52,073 nt of DNA from Candidatus Saganbacteria bacterium (GTDB lineage: Bacteria > Margulisbacteria > WOR-1 > JAPLLA01). A model generated the notes under the pieces. That model ran no database searches and was not told the origin of the DNA. It was given only the letters and a program-made list of their open reading frames with translations. Location of the stretch: positions 1 to 52,073 of the forward strand of contig JAPLLA010000018.1 in assembly GCA_026387795.1 (NCBI GenBank). Reading direction: 5' to 3'. Every line of letters starts with the position of its first letter. Position 1 is the stretch's first letter. Below are positions 8,820 through 18,409 of this stretch, one piece after another. The position numbers and the translations under genes were made by a program.

Positions 8820-10129
8820 GGTTTTATTTTTTCCGCAAATTTTTCCAGCTCTTTTTTAGCCAGAAGTTCCGTGACGCAAACCAGTAAGCAGCTTTTTAGT
8901 TCAGGATAAAACCCGCCTAAATCCAGCCCACCCACAATATTTTCTTTTAATAATGCCGCATTTACTTCTTTTGCCGGTTTTTTTAGCGTTACTACAAATT
9001 CCTTGAAAGTATGTGGTTGGATGGAGGATCCCAAGAGGCTTTTTAAATAAGCGGTTTTTTGCAGGCATAGTTCAGCGACTTTTTTTAACCCTTGTTTTCC
9101 CATGGCAGATAAATATACGCAAGCAGCCAGCGCTACCAGCGCCTCATTGGAACAAATATTGGAAAAGGCCTTTTCTCTTCTAATGTGCTGTTCCCTGCCT
9201 TGGAGGGTTAGCACAAAACCACGTTTTCCTTCGCTGTCTATGGTTTGGCCAACCAGCCGTCCCGGAATTAGGCGGATCAAGTCCTGTTTAACTGCAAAAA
9301 TTCCCAGTCCCGGGCCGCCGAAATTCATGGGAGAACCCAAAGACTGTCCTTCTCCTGTTACAATGTCTGCACCGTAGCTGCCCGGAGGAGTAAGGAGGCC
9401 CAAAGAAATCGGATCTACGCTCACAATTAAAAGTATCCCCTTTTTATGCAAGGCATCGGCAAGTCCCCTTACTTCTTCGATACTGCCAAAAAAGTTTGGC
9501 TGCTGGATGATAACAGCTGCGGTGTTTTCGGAAACAGAATCAAGCGGATCTTTTGTGGCAAAAGACTTATTAAAAGGAACAGTTTTTATTCCCCAACCTG
9601 CACCGTTTGCATAAGTTTTTAAAACTTCGAGATAGTGGGGGTGAATGGCCCCAGAAACCACGATCTCTTTCTTATTATTATAATGTATAGCCATGGAAGC
9701 AGCTTCGGAAAGGGCAGTGGCTCCGTCGTACATAGAGGCGTTGGCAACATCCATTCCGGTTAACCTGCAGATTAAACTTTGGTACTCAAATATCGATTGG
9801 AGTACCCCTTGGCTGATTTCCGGCTGGTAAGGGGTATAGGCAGTATAAAATTCCGATCTGCCGGTAATATGCTTTACAATTGAAGGGATAAAGTGGTTGT
9901 AACTGCCTGCACCAAGGAACGAAACAATTTTTTCTTTCCCAAGATTTTTATTTGCAAGTTCTTTGAGTTCTTCTAATAGTTCTGGTTCGCTTAATGCTGG
10001 AGGGAGATCGAGCTCGTTTTTTAGTTTTAATTTTTCGGGGATATCGGCAAACAGTTCCTCTACGCTCTTTTTTCCAAGAGCGTCTAACATTTCTTTGCGG
10101 TTTTGGTCTGTGTTTGGAATGTAGCTCAT
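8744..10129 (-). CDS. gcvPA: Glycine dehydrogenase (decarboxylating) subunit 1
   Basis: [19 protein letters not shown]...FLGAGSYNHFIPSIVKHI...YTPYQPEISQGVLQSIFEYQSLICRLTGMDVANASMYDGATA; ORF start refined to 10129. Confidence 0.95.
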   Translation of the reverse strand: MSYIPNTDQNRKEMLDALGKKSVEELFADIPEKLKLKNELDLPPALSEPELLEELKELANKNLGKEKIVSFLGAGSYNHFIPSIVKHITGRSEFYTAYTPYQPEISQGVLQSIFEYQSLICRLTGMDVANASMYDGATALSEAASMAIHYNNKKEIVVSGAIHPHYLEVLKTYANGAGWGIKTVPFNKSFATKDPLDSVSENTAAVIIQQPNFFGSIEEVRGLADALHKKGILLIVSVDPISLGLLTPPGSYGADIVTGEGQSLGSPMNFGGPGLGIFAVKQDLIRLIPGRLVGQTIDSEGKRGFVLTLQGREQHIRREKAFSNICSNEALVALAACVYLSAMGKQGLKKVAELCLQKTAYLKSLLGSSIQPHTFKEFVVTLKKPAKEVNAALLKENIVGGLDLGGFYPELKSCLLVCVTELLAKKELEKFAEKIKPYLTGCCQKSGKDVRITARAAKELL

Positions 10130-10512
10130 TATTTTGCTAGGAGCGCCCCGTATTCTTTGGCAGAGAGAAGGATCCCTGCTTCTGCAGGGCTGCTCATTTT
10201 CACCTTCAGCATCCAACCTTTTTCATATGGATCTTCGTTTACTATTTCGGGCTTGGCTTTTAGCTCTTCATTAACAGCAACTACTTCTCCTCCTACAGGG
10301 CAGTACAAAGTAGAAACCGTTTTTACTGATTCCGCTACGCCAAACTCCTGCATTGAGGAAAGCTTGGCTCCCACCTTGGGAAGTTCAATATATACCAAAT
10401 CTCCCAAGGCGTCTTGAGCATGGTGCGTGATGCCAACCAGGGCAGTTTCTCCTTCTACTTTTACCCATTCATGTTCTTTGGAATATTTCAGGTTTTCAGG
10501 GATCATGATCAC
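10129..10512 (-). CDS. gcvH: Glycine cleavage system H protein
   Basis: [46 protein letters not shown]...[17 protein letters not shown] (lipoyl lysine in ESVKTVS). Confidence 0.96.
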   Translation of the reverse strand: MIMIPENLKYSKEHEWVKVEGETALVGITHHAQDALGDLVYIELPKVGAKLSSMQEFGVAESVKTVSTLYCPVGGEVVAVNEELKAKPEIVNEDPYEKGWMLKVKMSSPAEAGILLSAKEYGALLAK

Positions 10513-10826
10513 TCCTCCTTTAATTTATTTATTTTTAAGGTGAAGAAAGCAAATAACGCGCCGCCGATGATAAAGCGCGCTAAGCTGTCTGTAATCCTCT
10601 CAAAAAACATCCGTTTTTGATAATTCCCTTCCAAAGAAGAGTCAACGGCTTGCGAAGCCGCATCCAGGTTGTTGGCCTGGGATAGGGCAGGTTGGGAATT
10701 GGGTTGAGCGAGTACCAATCCTATGCCGGAACTAAGAGTATCAATTGCCCCCCACATGCAGACAAAAAAAGTCAAGATTGCCAGCACATATAAATAAATT
10801 TTATTGAGACGGTATTCTTTTTGCAT
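10509..10826 (-). CDS. Small membrane protein of unknown function
   Basis: 105 aa with two predicted TM segments; overlaps the gcvH start within the gcv operon. Confidence 0.65.
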   Translation of the reverse strand: MQKEYRLNKIYLYVLAILTFFVCMWGAIDTLSSGIGLVLAQPNSQPALSQANNLDAASQAVDSSLEGNYQKRMFFERITDSLARFIIGGALFAFFTLKINKLKEE

Positions 10827-10837
10827 ATAACCCCCTA

Positions 10838-11908
10838 TTATTTTTTGTAGAAGGGCAGAGCAATTACTTCTGCCTTGGCCAGAACGTCCCTGATTTTAAC
10901 ATAAACCTCTTTGGGGTTCTCGCGGTAATTTTTTAAGAATGCCATGGCAATCGGCCTTTTGAGCGTTGGAGAAAAAGTTCCACTGGTTACCGTCCCAATC
11001 GGCTCCTTTTCCCCCACATCTTTAAAAACAGAAAAGCCCTGCCTGGGGATTACCTTGCTGTCAAAAACCAAGCCAAAAAGCTTTTGCGGCAAGCCTTCTC
11101 TTTCCATTTTTTGAAGCGCTTCTTTGCCGATAAAATCTCCCTTGTCCATTTTTACTGCCCATTTATAGCCTACTTCCAAAGGAGAGGTTTCATCATTATA
11201 TTCATGTCCGTATAATGGAAGGCCGGCTTCCAAGCGCAGGGTATCGCGTGCTCCCAATCCACAAGGTATTGCGCCTTTATCAATTAAACCTTCCCAGAGC
11301 TGCTTTGCCCCTGCTTTTTCAAAAAAGAATTCGAAACCGTCTTCTCCTGTATAACCGGTTTTTGTAACCAGTACGGGAACCCCTTTAACAGTGATCCGCA
11401 TAGATAAATTTCTCTTTATCCCTGTAATATCTGTATTACAAAGAGGCTGCAGCACAGCAGCAGCTTTTGGCCCTTGCAGGGAAAGCGCAGCATTCGTTTC
11501 TTCTAAGTGGTCAATTTGTGTGTATGGAGTGACCCTGGAACGAAGCCAATTTAAAACCTTTTCTGTATTTGAAGCATTGGCAACCACAAAAAAATAGTCG
11601 GGAAGCTGGTAAATAAAAAGGTCGTCGATGGTCCCGCCTCTTTCATTGCAAAGAACGGAATATTGTCCTTTGTAAGGGGACAAAAGAGAGAGGTTGTTGC
11701 AGGTTAGAAGCTGTAGAGAGCTAAAAGCATCGCTTCCTGAAACTTTGATCTGGCCCATATGCCCAATATCAAAAAGCCCGGCAGAAGTTCTTACTGCCTG
11801 ATGCTCGGAAATGATCCCGGCGTAAGAAAGGGGCATTTCCCAGCCGCCAAATTCCACCATTTTTGCTTTGAGCAGAAGATGATTCCTGTGGAGAGGGGTT
11901 TGCTTCAT
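10838..11908 (-). CDS. gcvT: Glycine cleavage system T protein (aminomethyltransferase)
   Basis: MKQTPLHRNHLLLKAKMVEFGGWEMPLSYAGIISEHQAVRTSAGLFDIGHMGQI...GLGARDTLRLEAGLPLYGHE. Confidence 0.97.
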   Translation of the reverse strand: MKQTPLHRNHLLLKAKMVEFGGWEMPLSYAGIISEHQAVRTSAGLFDIGHMGQIKVSGSDAFSSLQLLTCNNLSLLSPYKGQYSVLCNERGGTIDDLFIYQLPDYFFVVANASNTEKVLNWLRSRVTPYTQIDHLEETNAALSLQGPKAAAVLQPLCNTDITGIKRNLSMRITVKGVPVLVTKTGYTGEDGFEFFFEKAGAKQLWEGLIDKGAIPCGLGARDTLRLEAGLPLYGHEYNDETSPLEVGYKWAVKMDKGDFIGKEALQKMEREGLPQKLFGLVFDSKVIPRQGFSVFKDVGEKEPIGTVTSGTFSPTLKRPIAMAFLKNYRENPKEVYVKIRDVLAKAEVIALPFYKK

Positions 11909-12943
11909 TGGAGGAGAACCGCCTCAAGAGCAGAAACCAATCTTTCATTCTGTTCTTTGGTGCCAATGCTTGCGCGGATAGCATTTGGAAAACCAAAAGA
12001 AGTAAGGGGCCGGATGATTACCCCTGTTCTCATCATTTCAAGAAAAACCTCATCAGCTTTTTTATTTGTTTTTACAAAGATAAAATTTGCTTCGGTTTTT
12101 AGGTATGCCAGTTTTAGGCGATCAAATTCTTTGTAAAGAAAAGCTTTTCCTTCACGATTGGTTTTTAGTGTTTCTTGTTCAAAGCCAACATCTTCCAATG
12201 CGGAAAGTGCTGCCACTTGAGCCAAGCGGTTAACGTTGAACGGCAGTTTTACCAGGTCCAAATATCTAATGATTTCCGGTTTGGCAAAACCGTATCCGAT
12301 CCGAATACCTGCTAATCAGAAAAAAAAAAAAAAAGTGCGAAGCTTCCACAAATTCACCGTAAGCTTCATCCAGGACCACGATCACCCCTTTTGGCAGTTG
12401 GCTTAGAAAGGCCTCTAATTCTTTGCGTGTAACGATTGTTCCGGTTGGATTATTTGGATTGCCTAAATAAATCAATTTTGTGTTTGGAGTAACCAGTTCC
12501 AACATTGCAGACAAATCATACTTCAAGTTTTTCAACGGTGCTTTTACCACATTCCCATCAAACAGTTTTCCGCAGAATTCGTAGGTGCTAAAACTTTTTT
12601 CAGGGATCAAAACCTCTTCCCCGGCATTTAGGTAGGCAGCTGCCACCAGTTCCATGATCTCATCGGACCCGTTCCCCACGAAAACGTGGTTGGATGGAAC
12701 ATCAAATTTCTTGGCAATTGCATCCCTTAATTTTGTAGAGTGCTGGTCAGGATAGATGTAAAGATTATGGATTTCTTTTGCAACCGCAGCTTTTACGCTT
12801 TCCGGTGTTCCGAGTGGATTTTCGTTGGAAGCAAGTTTGATGACGTGGCTTATGCCAAGCTCCTTTTTTACTTCGTCCGCGGATTTGCCGGGGATGTATG
12901 GTGCTAGAGCATCTAAAGCTGAGCGTGCTTTCTTTTCTTTCAT
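11905..12943 (-). pseudogene. hisC: Histidinol-phosphate aminotransferase, interrupted at an A15 tract; segment with the PLP lysine missing
   Basis: N-part (MKEKKARSALDALAPYIPGKSADEVKKELG...NPNNPTGTIVTRKELEAFLSQLPKGVIVVLDEAYGEFVEASHF) and C-part (LAGIRIGYGFAKPEIIRYLDLVKLPFNVNRLAQ...) in different frames, separated by (A)15 at 12320-12334. Confidence 0.85.
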
Positions 12944-13081
12944 TGTGGTTTGATTATAACGTTTACATTCTTTTGTCGCAACAAAAATAAACAATTTCAA
13001 CGCCTTGACAGAAGCGCTTAGGATAAGTATTGTTGTGCTGCTACAGGCACTAAGAGAAGCGCTTGGCAAAGGAGGGAAAAA

Positions 13082-13516
13082 ATGAAAAAGGTAATAGTGT
13101 TTGTTTTGGCTTCGGTTTTAGTGCTCGGATTATTATCAGTTGGTTTTAGTTTAGAGACAAAAAGGGACCCAACAACTAAAATAAACTATGTCTTGGAATT
13201 TACTCTTAATATTAAAGGGAAACCCACTGTTATACCAAACGCGAAGGTGAATGTTTTCAAATGGCATGGGAAAGAGAACGAAACCAAGCCAATGTTTTCG
13301 GGATACACAGATAGAAATGGACAGCTGGAAATCCCTCTTGACGTCTCAACTAATATAGACAGCTCTTCCCCATATACGATTGCAATAGACTGGTCAAAAT
13401 TAGCTATTGCTCAATCAGCCATTGTTGAAAAGGGAAATCCAGGAGGTCAAGATAAAAAATATAAATGGTACATACTTGCCTCACTTAAAGACAACAATAG
13501 AAAACACCCCCTTTAG
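13082..13516 (+). CDS. Secreted protein of unknown function
   Basis: 144 aa with signal peptide MKKVIVFVLASVLVLGLLSVGFS; RBS ggaggg upstream. Confidence 0.65.
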   Translation: MKKVIVFVLASVLVLGLLSVGFSLETKRDPTTKINYVLEFTLNIKGKPTVIPNAKVNVFKWHGKENETKPMFSGYTDRNGQLEIPLDVSTNIDSSSPYTIAIDWSKLAIAQSAIVEKGNPGGQDKKYKWYILASLKDNNRKHPL

Positions 13517-13535
13517 CGCGGAATAATTTCAGGGG

Positions 13536-14252
13536 TTAAAAAGGATTTGCCCAAGAAAGCCCGCCTACGATGCTTTTGGGGTCCTTCCCTTGAGGGTTAT
13601 TGGGATTTTCCAATATGTTTACTCCGTTTAAGTGGATGCAGATGGTGGGAGTAAGGTAGATCCTGGCGCCCACATCCAATTGGCCGATGGATTCCCCTAC
13701 CAAGCCGTCCACCATAAGGCTTAAGTGATTGCTTAAAAGCGGAACCTCGATCCCAGCTACTCCTAGCGGGCGGAATTTATCGCCCGGAAAATCTGCCAAG
13801 AAACCAAAAGTAAGCTTTGGACCCTGTTCCAGATATTTGGTTGCAACCATGAAAACATCGGTTTGGGTGTAGGAAGAAAGATTCTCCACTCCGATGGCAA
13901 GTTTTAAAGGATAGGGCTCGTCTTCTGTAGAGAGACTTAGTTTCATATTTAGGAAAACCCCTTCGCGGATTTTTTTTGTGGCGGGATCGGTTTCTCCGTT
14001 AAAACCCATTTCCATGCCGCGAAAGGTTCCTAAGTTTACCTTGTAATTCATGGTGCTAATGGAATTTTGCATGTCAGCCCCGTACTCTGCGCCAATATTG
14101 AAATTTTTGTAGGGCAATACATCCGCACTTGGTACTCGGATCAAGCCTGTTAATCCAGAAATAGTTGGGGTGGGGATGGCTTGGATGGCAAAAGACGGGG
14201 CACAGAGAGCCACAATCAAAAACAGAGATAAAAATACCCCGAATTTTTTCAT
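13536..14252 (-). CDS. Predicted exported / outer-membrane beta-rich protein
   Basis: Signal peptide ...CAPSFA; ISGLTGLIRVPSADVLPYKNFNIGAEYG resembles YjbH/porin-like N-termini. Confidence 0.55.
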   Translation of the reverse strand: MKKFGVFLSLFLIVALCAPSFAIQAIPTPTISGLTGLIRVPSADVLPYKNFNIGAEYGADMQNSISTMNYKVNLGTFRGMEMGFNGETDPATKKIREGVFLNMKLSLSTEDEPYPLKLAIGVENLSSYTQTDVFMVATKYLEQGPKLTFGFLADFPGDKFRPLGVAGIEVPLLSNHLSLMVDGLVGESIGQLDVGARIYLTPTICIHLNGVNILENPNNPQGKDPKSIVGGLSWANPF

Positions 14253-14341
14253 GTTTCCCTCCGCAAGTTTTTCTAAAAAGAATTCTATAGAAAAGGGGGA
14301 GGGGAGTCAAGGGAGGATATCAAAAAACTTTTTAGCGTTTC

Positions 14342-14368
14342 GATTTTTCACCCAGTTTTTATCGATAT
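14342..14368 (+). promoter_or_regulatory. Weak sigma-28-like promoter (GATTTTTC-N11-ATCGATAT)
   Basis: Same spacing as the shared motif but poorer -35 half. Confidence 0.35.
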
Positions 14369-14389
14369 ATATATAGAAAGGGACCATGT

Positions 14390-15562
14390 ATGTCCATTGC
14401 GTCATCTGCGATGAGAGCGCTGATTACAGAGGCAAGGTTCTTGTTTAGAGAGCCCAGGGCTTTTTTGGCGGAAAAAATTTTGGGGGTAAATAAACCAAAG
14501 ACCGCTGAAAGCCAAGAGGGCGCCCAAAAGAGAGACAAAGATGTTTTACGAAGAAGAGTACAGGACTTGGCCTTTACCCCGGTAACAGAGGACCTCGGTA
14601 CCAACATAAGAAAGATTGTTAACCCCAAAGGGGAAAATAAGGTGTTGTTTTATCCGGCAATGGGTACGGATGTTTTAAGACCTTTTGACTATACGGACGC
14701 AGATGTTGTTGTGGGGGTGGACCTTGCAGAACGATATTGGATCCCGCATTTAGTAGGAGTAAGCTGTTTTGAGGAATTACTTTGGATAAATTTACAAGAA
14801 GACTCAAGAGTTTCCAGCCTTCGGCCATGGGAGAAACTAGCTGAAGGGAAGAGCAGGATTTGTTTTGATTTTTTAGGTAAACCCAGGGTTTTAATTGTTT
14901 ATAAAGGGGACGCTACACAAATTTTGCCCGAGGAGATAGAGGGGGGATACAATCTTTTATTTTCTGCGGGAGAACTGTCAAGCTTTTTCGAAGACAAAAC
15001 AACTTTTGAAAGGTATGTTGGCAGATTGAAAATAGGAGGATTTGTAGTTGGTCCGACTTATTGCGCAAGGAGAGATTTTGCGTATGGTTTTTGGCCAGTA
15101 GCAAGAACCGCAGTGGTTAAAAACGACTTTGGTGCTGTAAGTAGGATTCAAATTAGCCGGAAGAGAAAAAACATAGAAAAACCAGCGGAGTTTTTTACAG
15201 AAAGAGAAATCAAGAGCTATGTCGAGTTTGGAGAATTTGGCAGGCACTTAAGAGCAGCAATAAATCGGTTTACCCGGGTTGATCCTGAGGAAGCGAAAAA
15301 ACTTGACCCCCTTTCCGGCATAAGAAACAGAGTTAAAGACACTGTGATAATGTTGGGTAAAGTGGAGAAGAAAAAAGAAAAAAGATACTATGCTCGGCGT
15401 GCATTAGCACAGCTAAAGCCGCTGCAATTGCTAATGCAGGGGGGAGAAATTAGGGCAAGGGCGTTGGATTTAGTGAGGCCGATTGGCAAAGAAGATTATA
15501 TTTTGGCTGAATATGGAGAAATAGAGAGAATGATGCAAGAAATAATGGACATGGCAGCCTAG
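14390..15562 (+). CDS. Orphan protein, possibly methyltransferase-like
   Basis: 390 aa ORF; NKVLFYPAMGTDVLRPFDYTDADVVVGVDL resembles a Rossmann strand-turn-strand. Confidence 0.65.
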   Translation: MSIASSAMRALITEARFLFREPRAFLAEKILGVNKPKTAESQEGAQKRDKDVLRRRVQDLAFTPVTEDLGTNIRKIVNPKGENKVLFYPAMGTDVLRPFDYTDADVVVGVDLAERYWIPHLVGVSCFEELLWINLQEDSRVSSLRPWEKLAEGKSRICFDFLGKPRVLIVYKGDATQILPEEIEGGYNLLFSAGELSSFFEDKTTFERYVGRLKIGGFVVGPTYCARRDFAYGFWPVARTAVVKNDFGAVSRIQISRKRKNIEKPAEFFTEREIKSYVEFGEFGRHLRAAINRFTRVDPEEAKKLDPLSGIRNRVKDTVIMLGKVEKKKEKRYYARRALAQLKPLQLLMQGGEIRARALDLVRPIGKEDYILAEYGEIERMMQEIMDMAA

Positions 15563-16695
15563 ATTAAAGAAAAATAAATACCAATAAGCTTTTCTGCTAT
15601 GTTTTCCGCAGAAAAATCTCTCTGGGCATTTAGTCTCGCATTCTCCGACATCCGCTCTTTTAATTCCGGATTAAACAGTATTTCCAAACATTTGTCCGCA
15701 AAAACACTTTTATCTTCCGGTACCAAAAAACCATCTTCCCCATTTACTACACTATTAGATACTCCTGCTTCATCGACAACCACAACCGGCAGCCCTACTG
15801 CTTTTGCTTCTGATATAACAAGCCCTTGGGTTTCGGTTTTTGACCCAAAAACAAAAACATCTCCGGCAGCGTAATAATTAAAAATTTCCGTATGGGATTG
15901 AGAGCCTGCAAAAATTACACTTGATCCAATCCCAAGTTTTTGTGCCAGGTCTTTTAGGCTTTGTTCGCCCGGTCCGCTGCCAACCAATACTAGAAATGTG
16001 TTTTCGTGTTTTTGGTGGATGAGCTGGAATGCTTCAAGAAGAAATTCGATGTTTTTTTCTTTTGTAATGCGTCCGGAGAAAACCAGGACCTGGTCCGTTG
16101 GTTTTAACCCAAGTTTTTCTCTGATTTTTGCAGGAGCCAAATCGTTAGCCCTGTCAAAATCTATTCCGCCGGGAAGAATTTCAACATTTGCGGTTATTCC
16201 ATCGCTTCTTAAATATTCTTTCATTTTTTTTGATGGAGCAAGAATCATTCTGCAGCGATTGCAGAAAAATTTTAAGTATCTAGATAGAATAGATTCGCCG
16301 GTTTTTTCCGGCAATAAAGGGACGTGATGCAGGTAATGCTTAAAAAGAGTGTGAAAGCTATAAACAAAAGGTTTTTTATAAATGCGGGCAAAAAACATGG
16401 CCAAAAGCCCAAGGCCAAAAGGAGTGTGGGAGTGAATTATGTTCGCGTCTTTTAAAACCTTTAATGCTTTGGGGTCAGTGATCCAGGGTATAGTTAAACG
16501 AAACCCTGGATAGGTGCTTGGGATAGAAGGGAGCCTAAAAATGTGAGGGGAAGTTTCATGGTGGCCTGGGTAGGAGGGGACAAATAAATAAACTTCATGC
16601 CCGGCTTTTCGCAAATACTTGGTTAAGGTGGCAACTGTTACTGTTACGCCGCTTATGTAGGGCAGGTATGAGTTGGAAAAGAAGACAATCTTCAT
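15559..16695 (-). CDS. Glycosyltransferase family 4 (GT-B fold)
   Basis: MKIVFFSNSYLPYISGVTVTVATLTKYLRKAGHEVYLFVPS...FSGRITKEKNIEFLLEAF...GSKTETQGLVISEAKAVGLPVVV. Confidence 0.92.
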   Translation of the reverse strand: MKIVFFSNSYLPYISGVTVTVATLTKYLRKAGHEVYLFVPSYPGHHETSPHIFRLPSIPSTYPGFRLTIPWITDPKALKVLKDANIIHSHTPFGLGLLAMFFARIYKKPFVYSFHTLFKHYLHHVPLLPEKTGESILSRYLKFFCNRCRMILAPSKKMKEYLRSDGITANVEILPGGIDFDRANDLAPAKIREKLGLKPTDQVLVFSGRITKEKNIEFLLEAFQLIHQKHENTFLVLVGSGPGEQSLKDLAQKLGIGSSVIFAGSQSHTEIFNYYAAGDVFVFGSKTETQGLVISEAKAVGLPVVVVDEAGVSNSVVNGEDGFLVPEDKSVFADKCLEILFNPELKERMSENARLNAQRDFSAENIAEKLIGIYFSLI

Positions 16696-16698
16696 AAA

Positions 16699-16829
16699 AG
16701 TAAATCCTAAATTCTAATTTCTAAATCCTAAACAAATTCAAAACCCAAATTACCAAAATCCAAAACCAGTTTAAGGGATTAGAATTTTGATATTTGATAT
16801 TGTTTAGAATTTCGGATTTAGGATTTAGA
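16699..16829. repeat. AT-rich imperfect palindromic repeat, copy 1
   Basis: taaatcctaaattctaatttctaaatcctaaacaaattc...attttgatatttgatattgtttagaatttcggatttaggatttaga; related to 40646..40754. Confidence 0.75.
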
Positions 16830-17852
16830 GTTTTTTTGTTCTAGAGCAGAAACTCTTTTATAGAGTTCCGGTAGTTTCCTGGTAAAAGCCTGTATCTCCA
16901 TGTCCTTGGCGTGGTCAATAGCAGGAAAACCGGAGACCAAAGAACCCGCAGGAAGGCTTTTTGTTACGCCTGCTTTTCCCATTATTATGGAATTGTCTCC
17001 TACAGAGACGTGGCCGTTAAAACCAACCATGCCGCCTATTTGTACGTGGTTACCAATCTCCACGCTCCCTGCAAAGCCAACTAAAGCTACCACGGCGCAA
17101 TTTTCTCCTATTTTACAATTGTGGGCAATGTGGACAAGGCAGTCGATCTTGGTCCCCTTTTTTATAATGGTTGCGCCAAGGGTTCCCCTGGCGACAATGG
17201 TATTGGCATAAATTTCAACATCGTCTTCTATGACCACCCTACCGATCTGCGGAATTTTGGTGAATTTTTCTTTTTCCGGTGCAAATCCATAACCATCAAC
17301 GCCAATCACCACTCCAGAATGCAAAATAACATTGTTGCCTAAAAAGCAGTCATGATAAACGGTTGCATGGGGATGAATAACACAAGCGTTGCCGAGCTTA
17401 GAATTTTCTCCTATAAAAGCATGGGCGCAAAGAAGGGTCCCTTTACCAATACTTACATTATCCTCAATTACCACATAAGGTCCCACGGAAACATCTTTGC
17501 CCAATTTTACTTTTTTACCAATGATTGCGGTTTTGTGTTTTCCCTTGGGGCATTTCTTACCGGGTGCAAATAAGGGAAGGATTTTTGCCATGGCAGACCT
17601 GCCGTTTTTAACAAATAAACAAGGGGCAGTATTTTCGGTTTTTTCTCCTTCAATTACAAAAGCAGAAGCATTGATAGAAGAGAAGGTTTTAAGCATGTTG
17701 CGGTCAAGAATAAAAACCAGAGAGCCTTTTTGCGCTTCTTCCGGAGAAGTAACGGTGCTGATTTCGGTTGCACCATTGCCAGAAAGAATCCCATTTACCA
17801 AGCTGGCAAGGTCAGAAAGCTTAATCTTTTTATTTTTCTTTGTTAAGCTCAT
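16818..17852 (-). CDS. lpxD: UDP-3-O-(acyl)glucosamine N-acyltransferase
   Basis: Hexapeptide-repeat left-handed beta helix; VIGVDGYGFAPEKEKFTKIPQIGRVVIEDDVEIYANTIVARGTLGATIIKKGTKIDCLVHIAHNCKIGEN. Confidence 0.93.
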   Translation of the reverse strand: MSLTKKNKKIKLSDLASLVNGILSGNGATEISTVTSPEEAQKGSLVFILDRNMLKTFSSINASAFVIEGEKTENTAPCLFVKNGRSAMAKILPLFAPGKKCPKGKHKTAIIGKKVKLGKDVSVGPYVVIEDNVSIGKGTLLCAHAFIGENSKLGNACVIHPHATVYHDCFLGNNVILHSGVVIGVDGYGFAPEKEKFTKIPQIGRVVIEDDVEIYANTIVARGTLGATIIKKGTKIDCLVHIAHNCKIGENCAVVALVGFAGSVEIGNHVQIGGMVGFNGHVSVGDNSIIMGKAGVTKSLPAGSLVSGFPAIDHAKDMEIQAFTRKLPELYKRVSALEQKNSKS

Positions 17853-18312
17853 TGACGACCATTTCACTGATGTCCATGCCGCCGTAAATGACAACCTGCT
17901 TATCGAGCACCATTTCCAGTCCCAGGTTTTTGGCGACTTTTTTTACCGCCGAGAGGATCTGCATTTGCAGTCTGGTGGTTAAAAGTTCGTTGGTCCTAAG
18001 CAGATTTTCCCTTTTTGGGGAAAGATCTTTTTCCAATTCCTCTTTCATCTTTTCCAGCTCAATCTTGGTTTTACCGGATTTTTCCGCTTCTTCCAATTTC
18101 TTTTGGCTCTTTTCAAAATCTTTTCTGAATTCTTCTTCGGATTTTTTTAGTTCATCTTGGGCTTTATCGGTTTCTTTAAACGATTTAAATACTTTTTGGA
18201 CGTCGATGTAGCCAATGCTGTTTAAATCCGCATCTGCGGCAAAAGCAGCTCCCCCAACGGTTAAAATGAAAACAAAAAGAAAAAAGGCCACGATTAATTT
18301 ATTGATCTTCAC
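17830..18312 (-). CDS. OmpH/Skp family periplasmic chaperone
   Basis: Signal peptide then IGYIDVQKVFKSFKETDKAQDELKKSEEEFRKDFEKSQKKLEEAEKSGKTKIE coiled coil. Confidence 0.88.
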   Translation of the reverse strand: MKINKLIVAFFLFVFILTVGGAAFAADADLNSIGYIDVQKVFKSFKETDKAQDELKKSEEEFRKDFEKSQKKLEEAEKSGKTKIELEKMKEELEKDLSPKRENLLRTNELLTTRLQMQILSAVKKVAKNLGLEMVLDKQVVIYGGMDISEMVVNELNKEK

Positions 18313-18409
18313 TGTACACCCTCCTTAGCAAAATAATTAAGGGGGATTATAGCACAAACTGGGCGTTAAAGGCAGAACAAATTTTTAATTACATCCCTGG
18401 ATTTTGGTA

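Noticed and set aside
12320-12334. Transcriptional slippage at A15 rescuing hisC
   Set aside because: Slippage could fix frame but could not restore the missing PLP-lysine segment; an in-frame TGA also follows the tract in the N-terminal continuation
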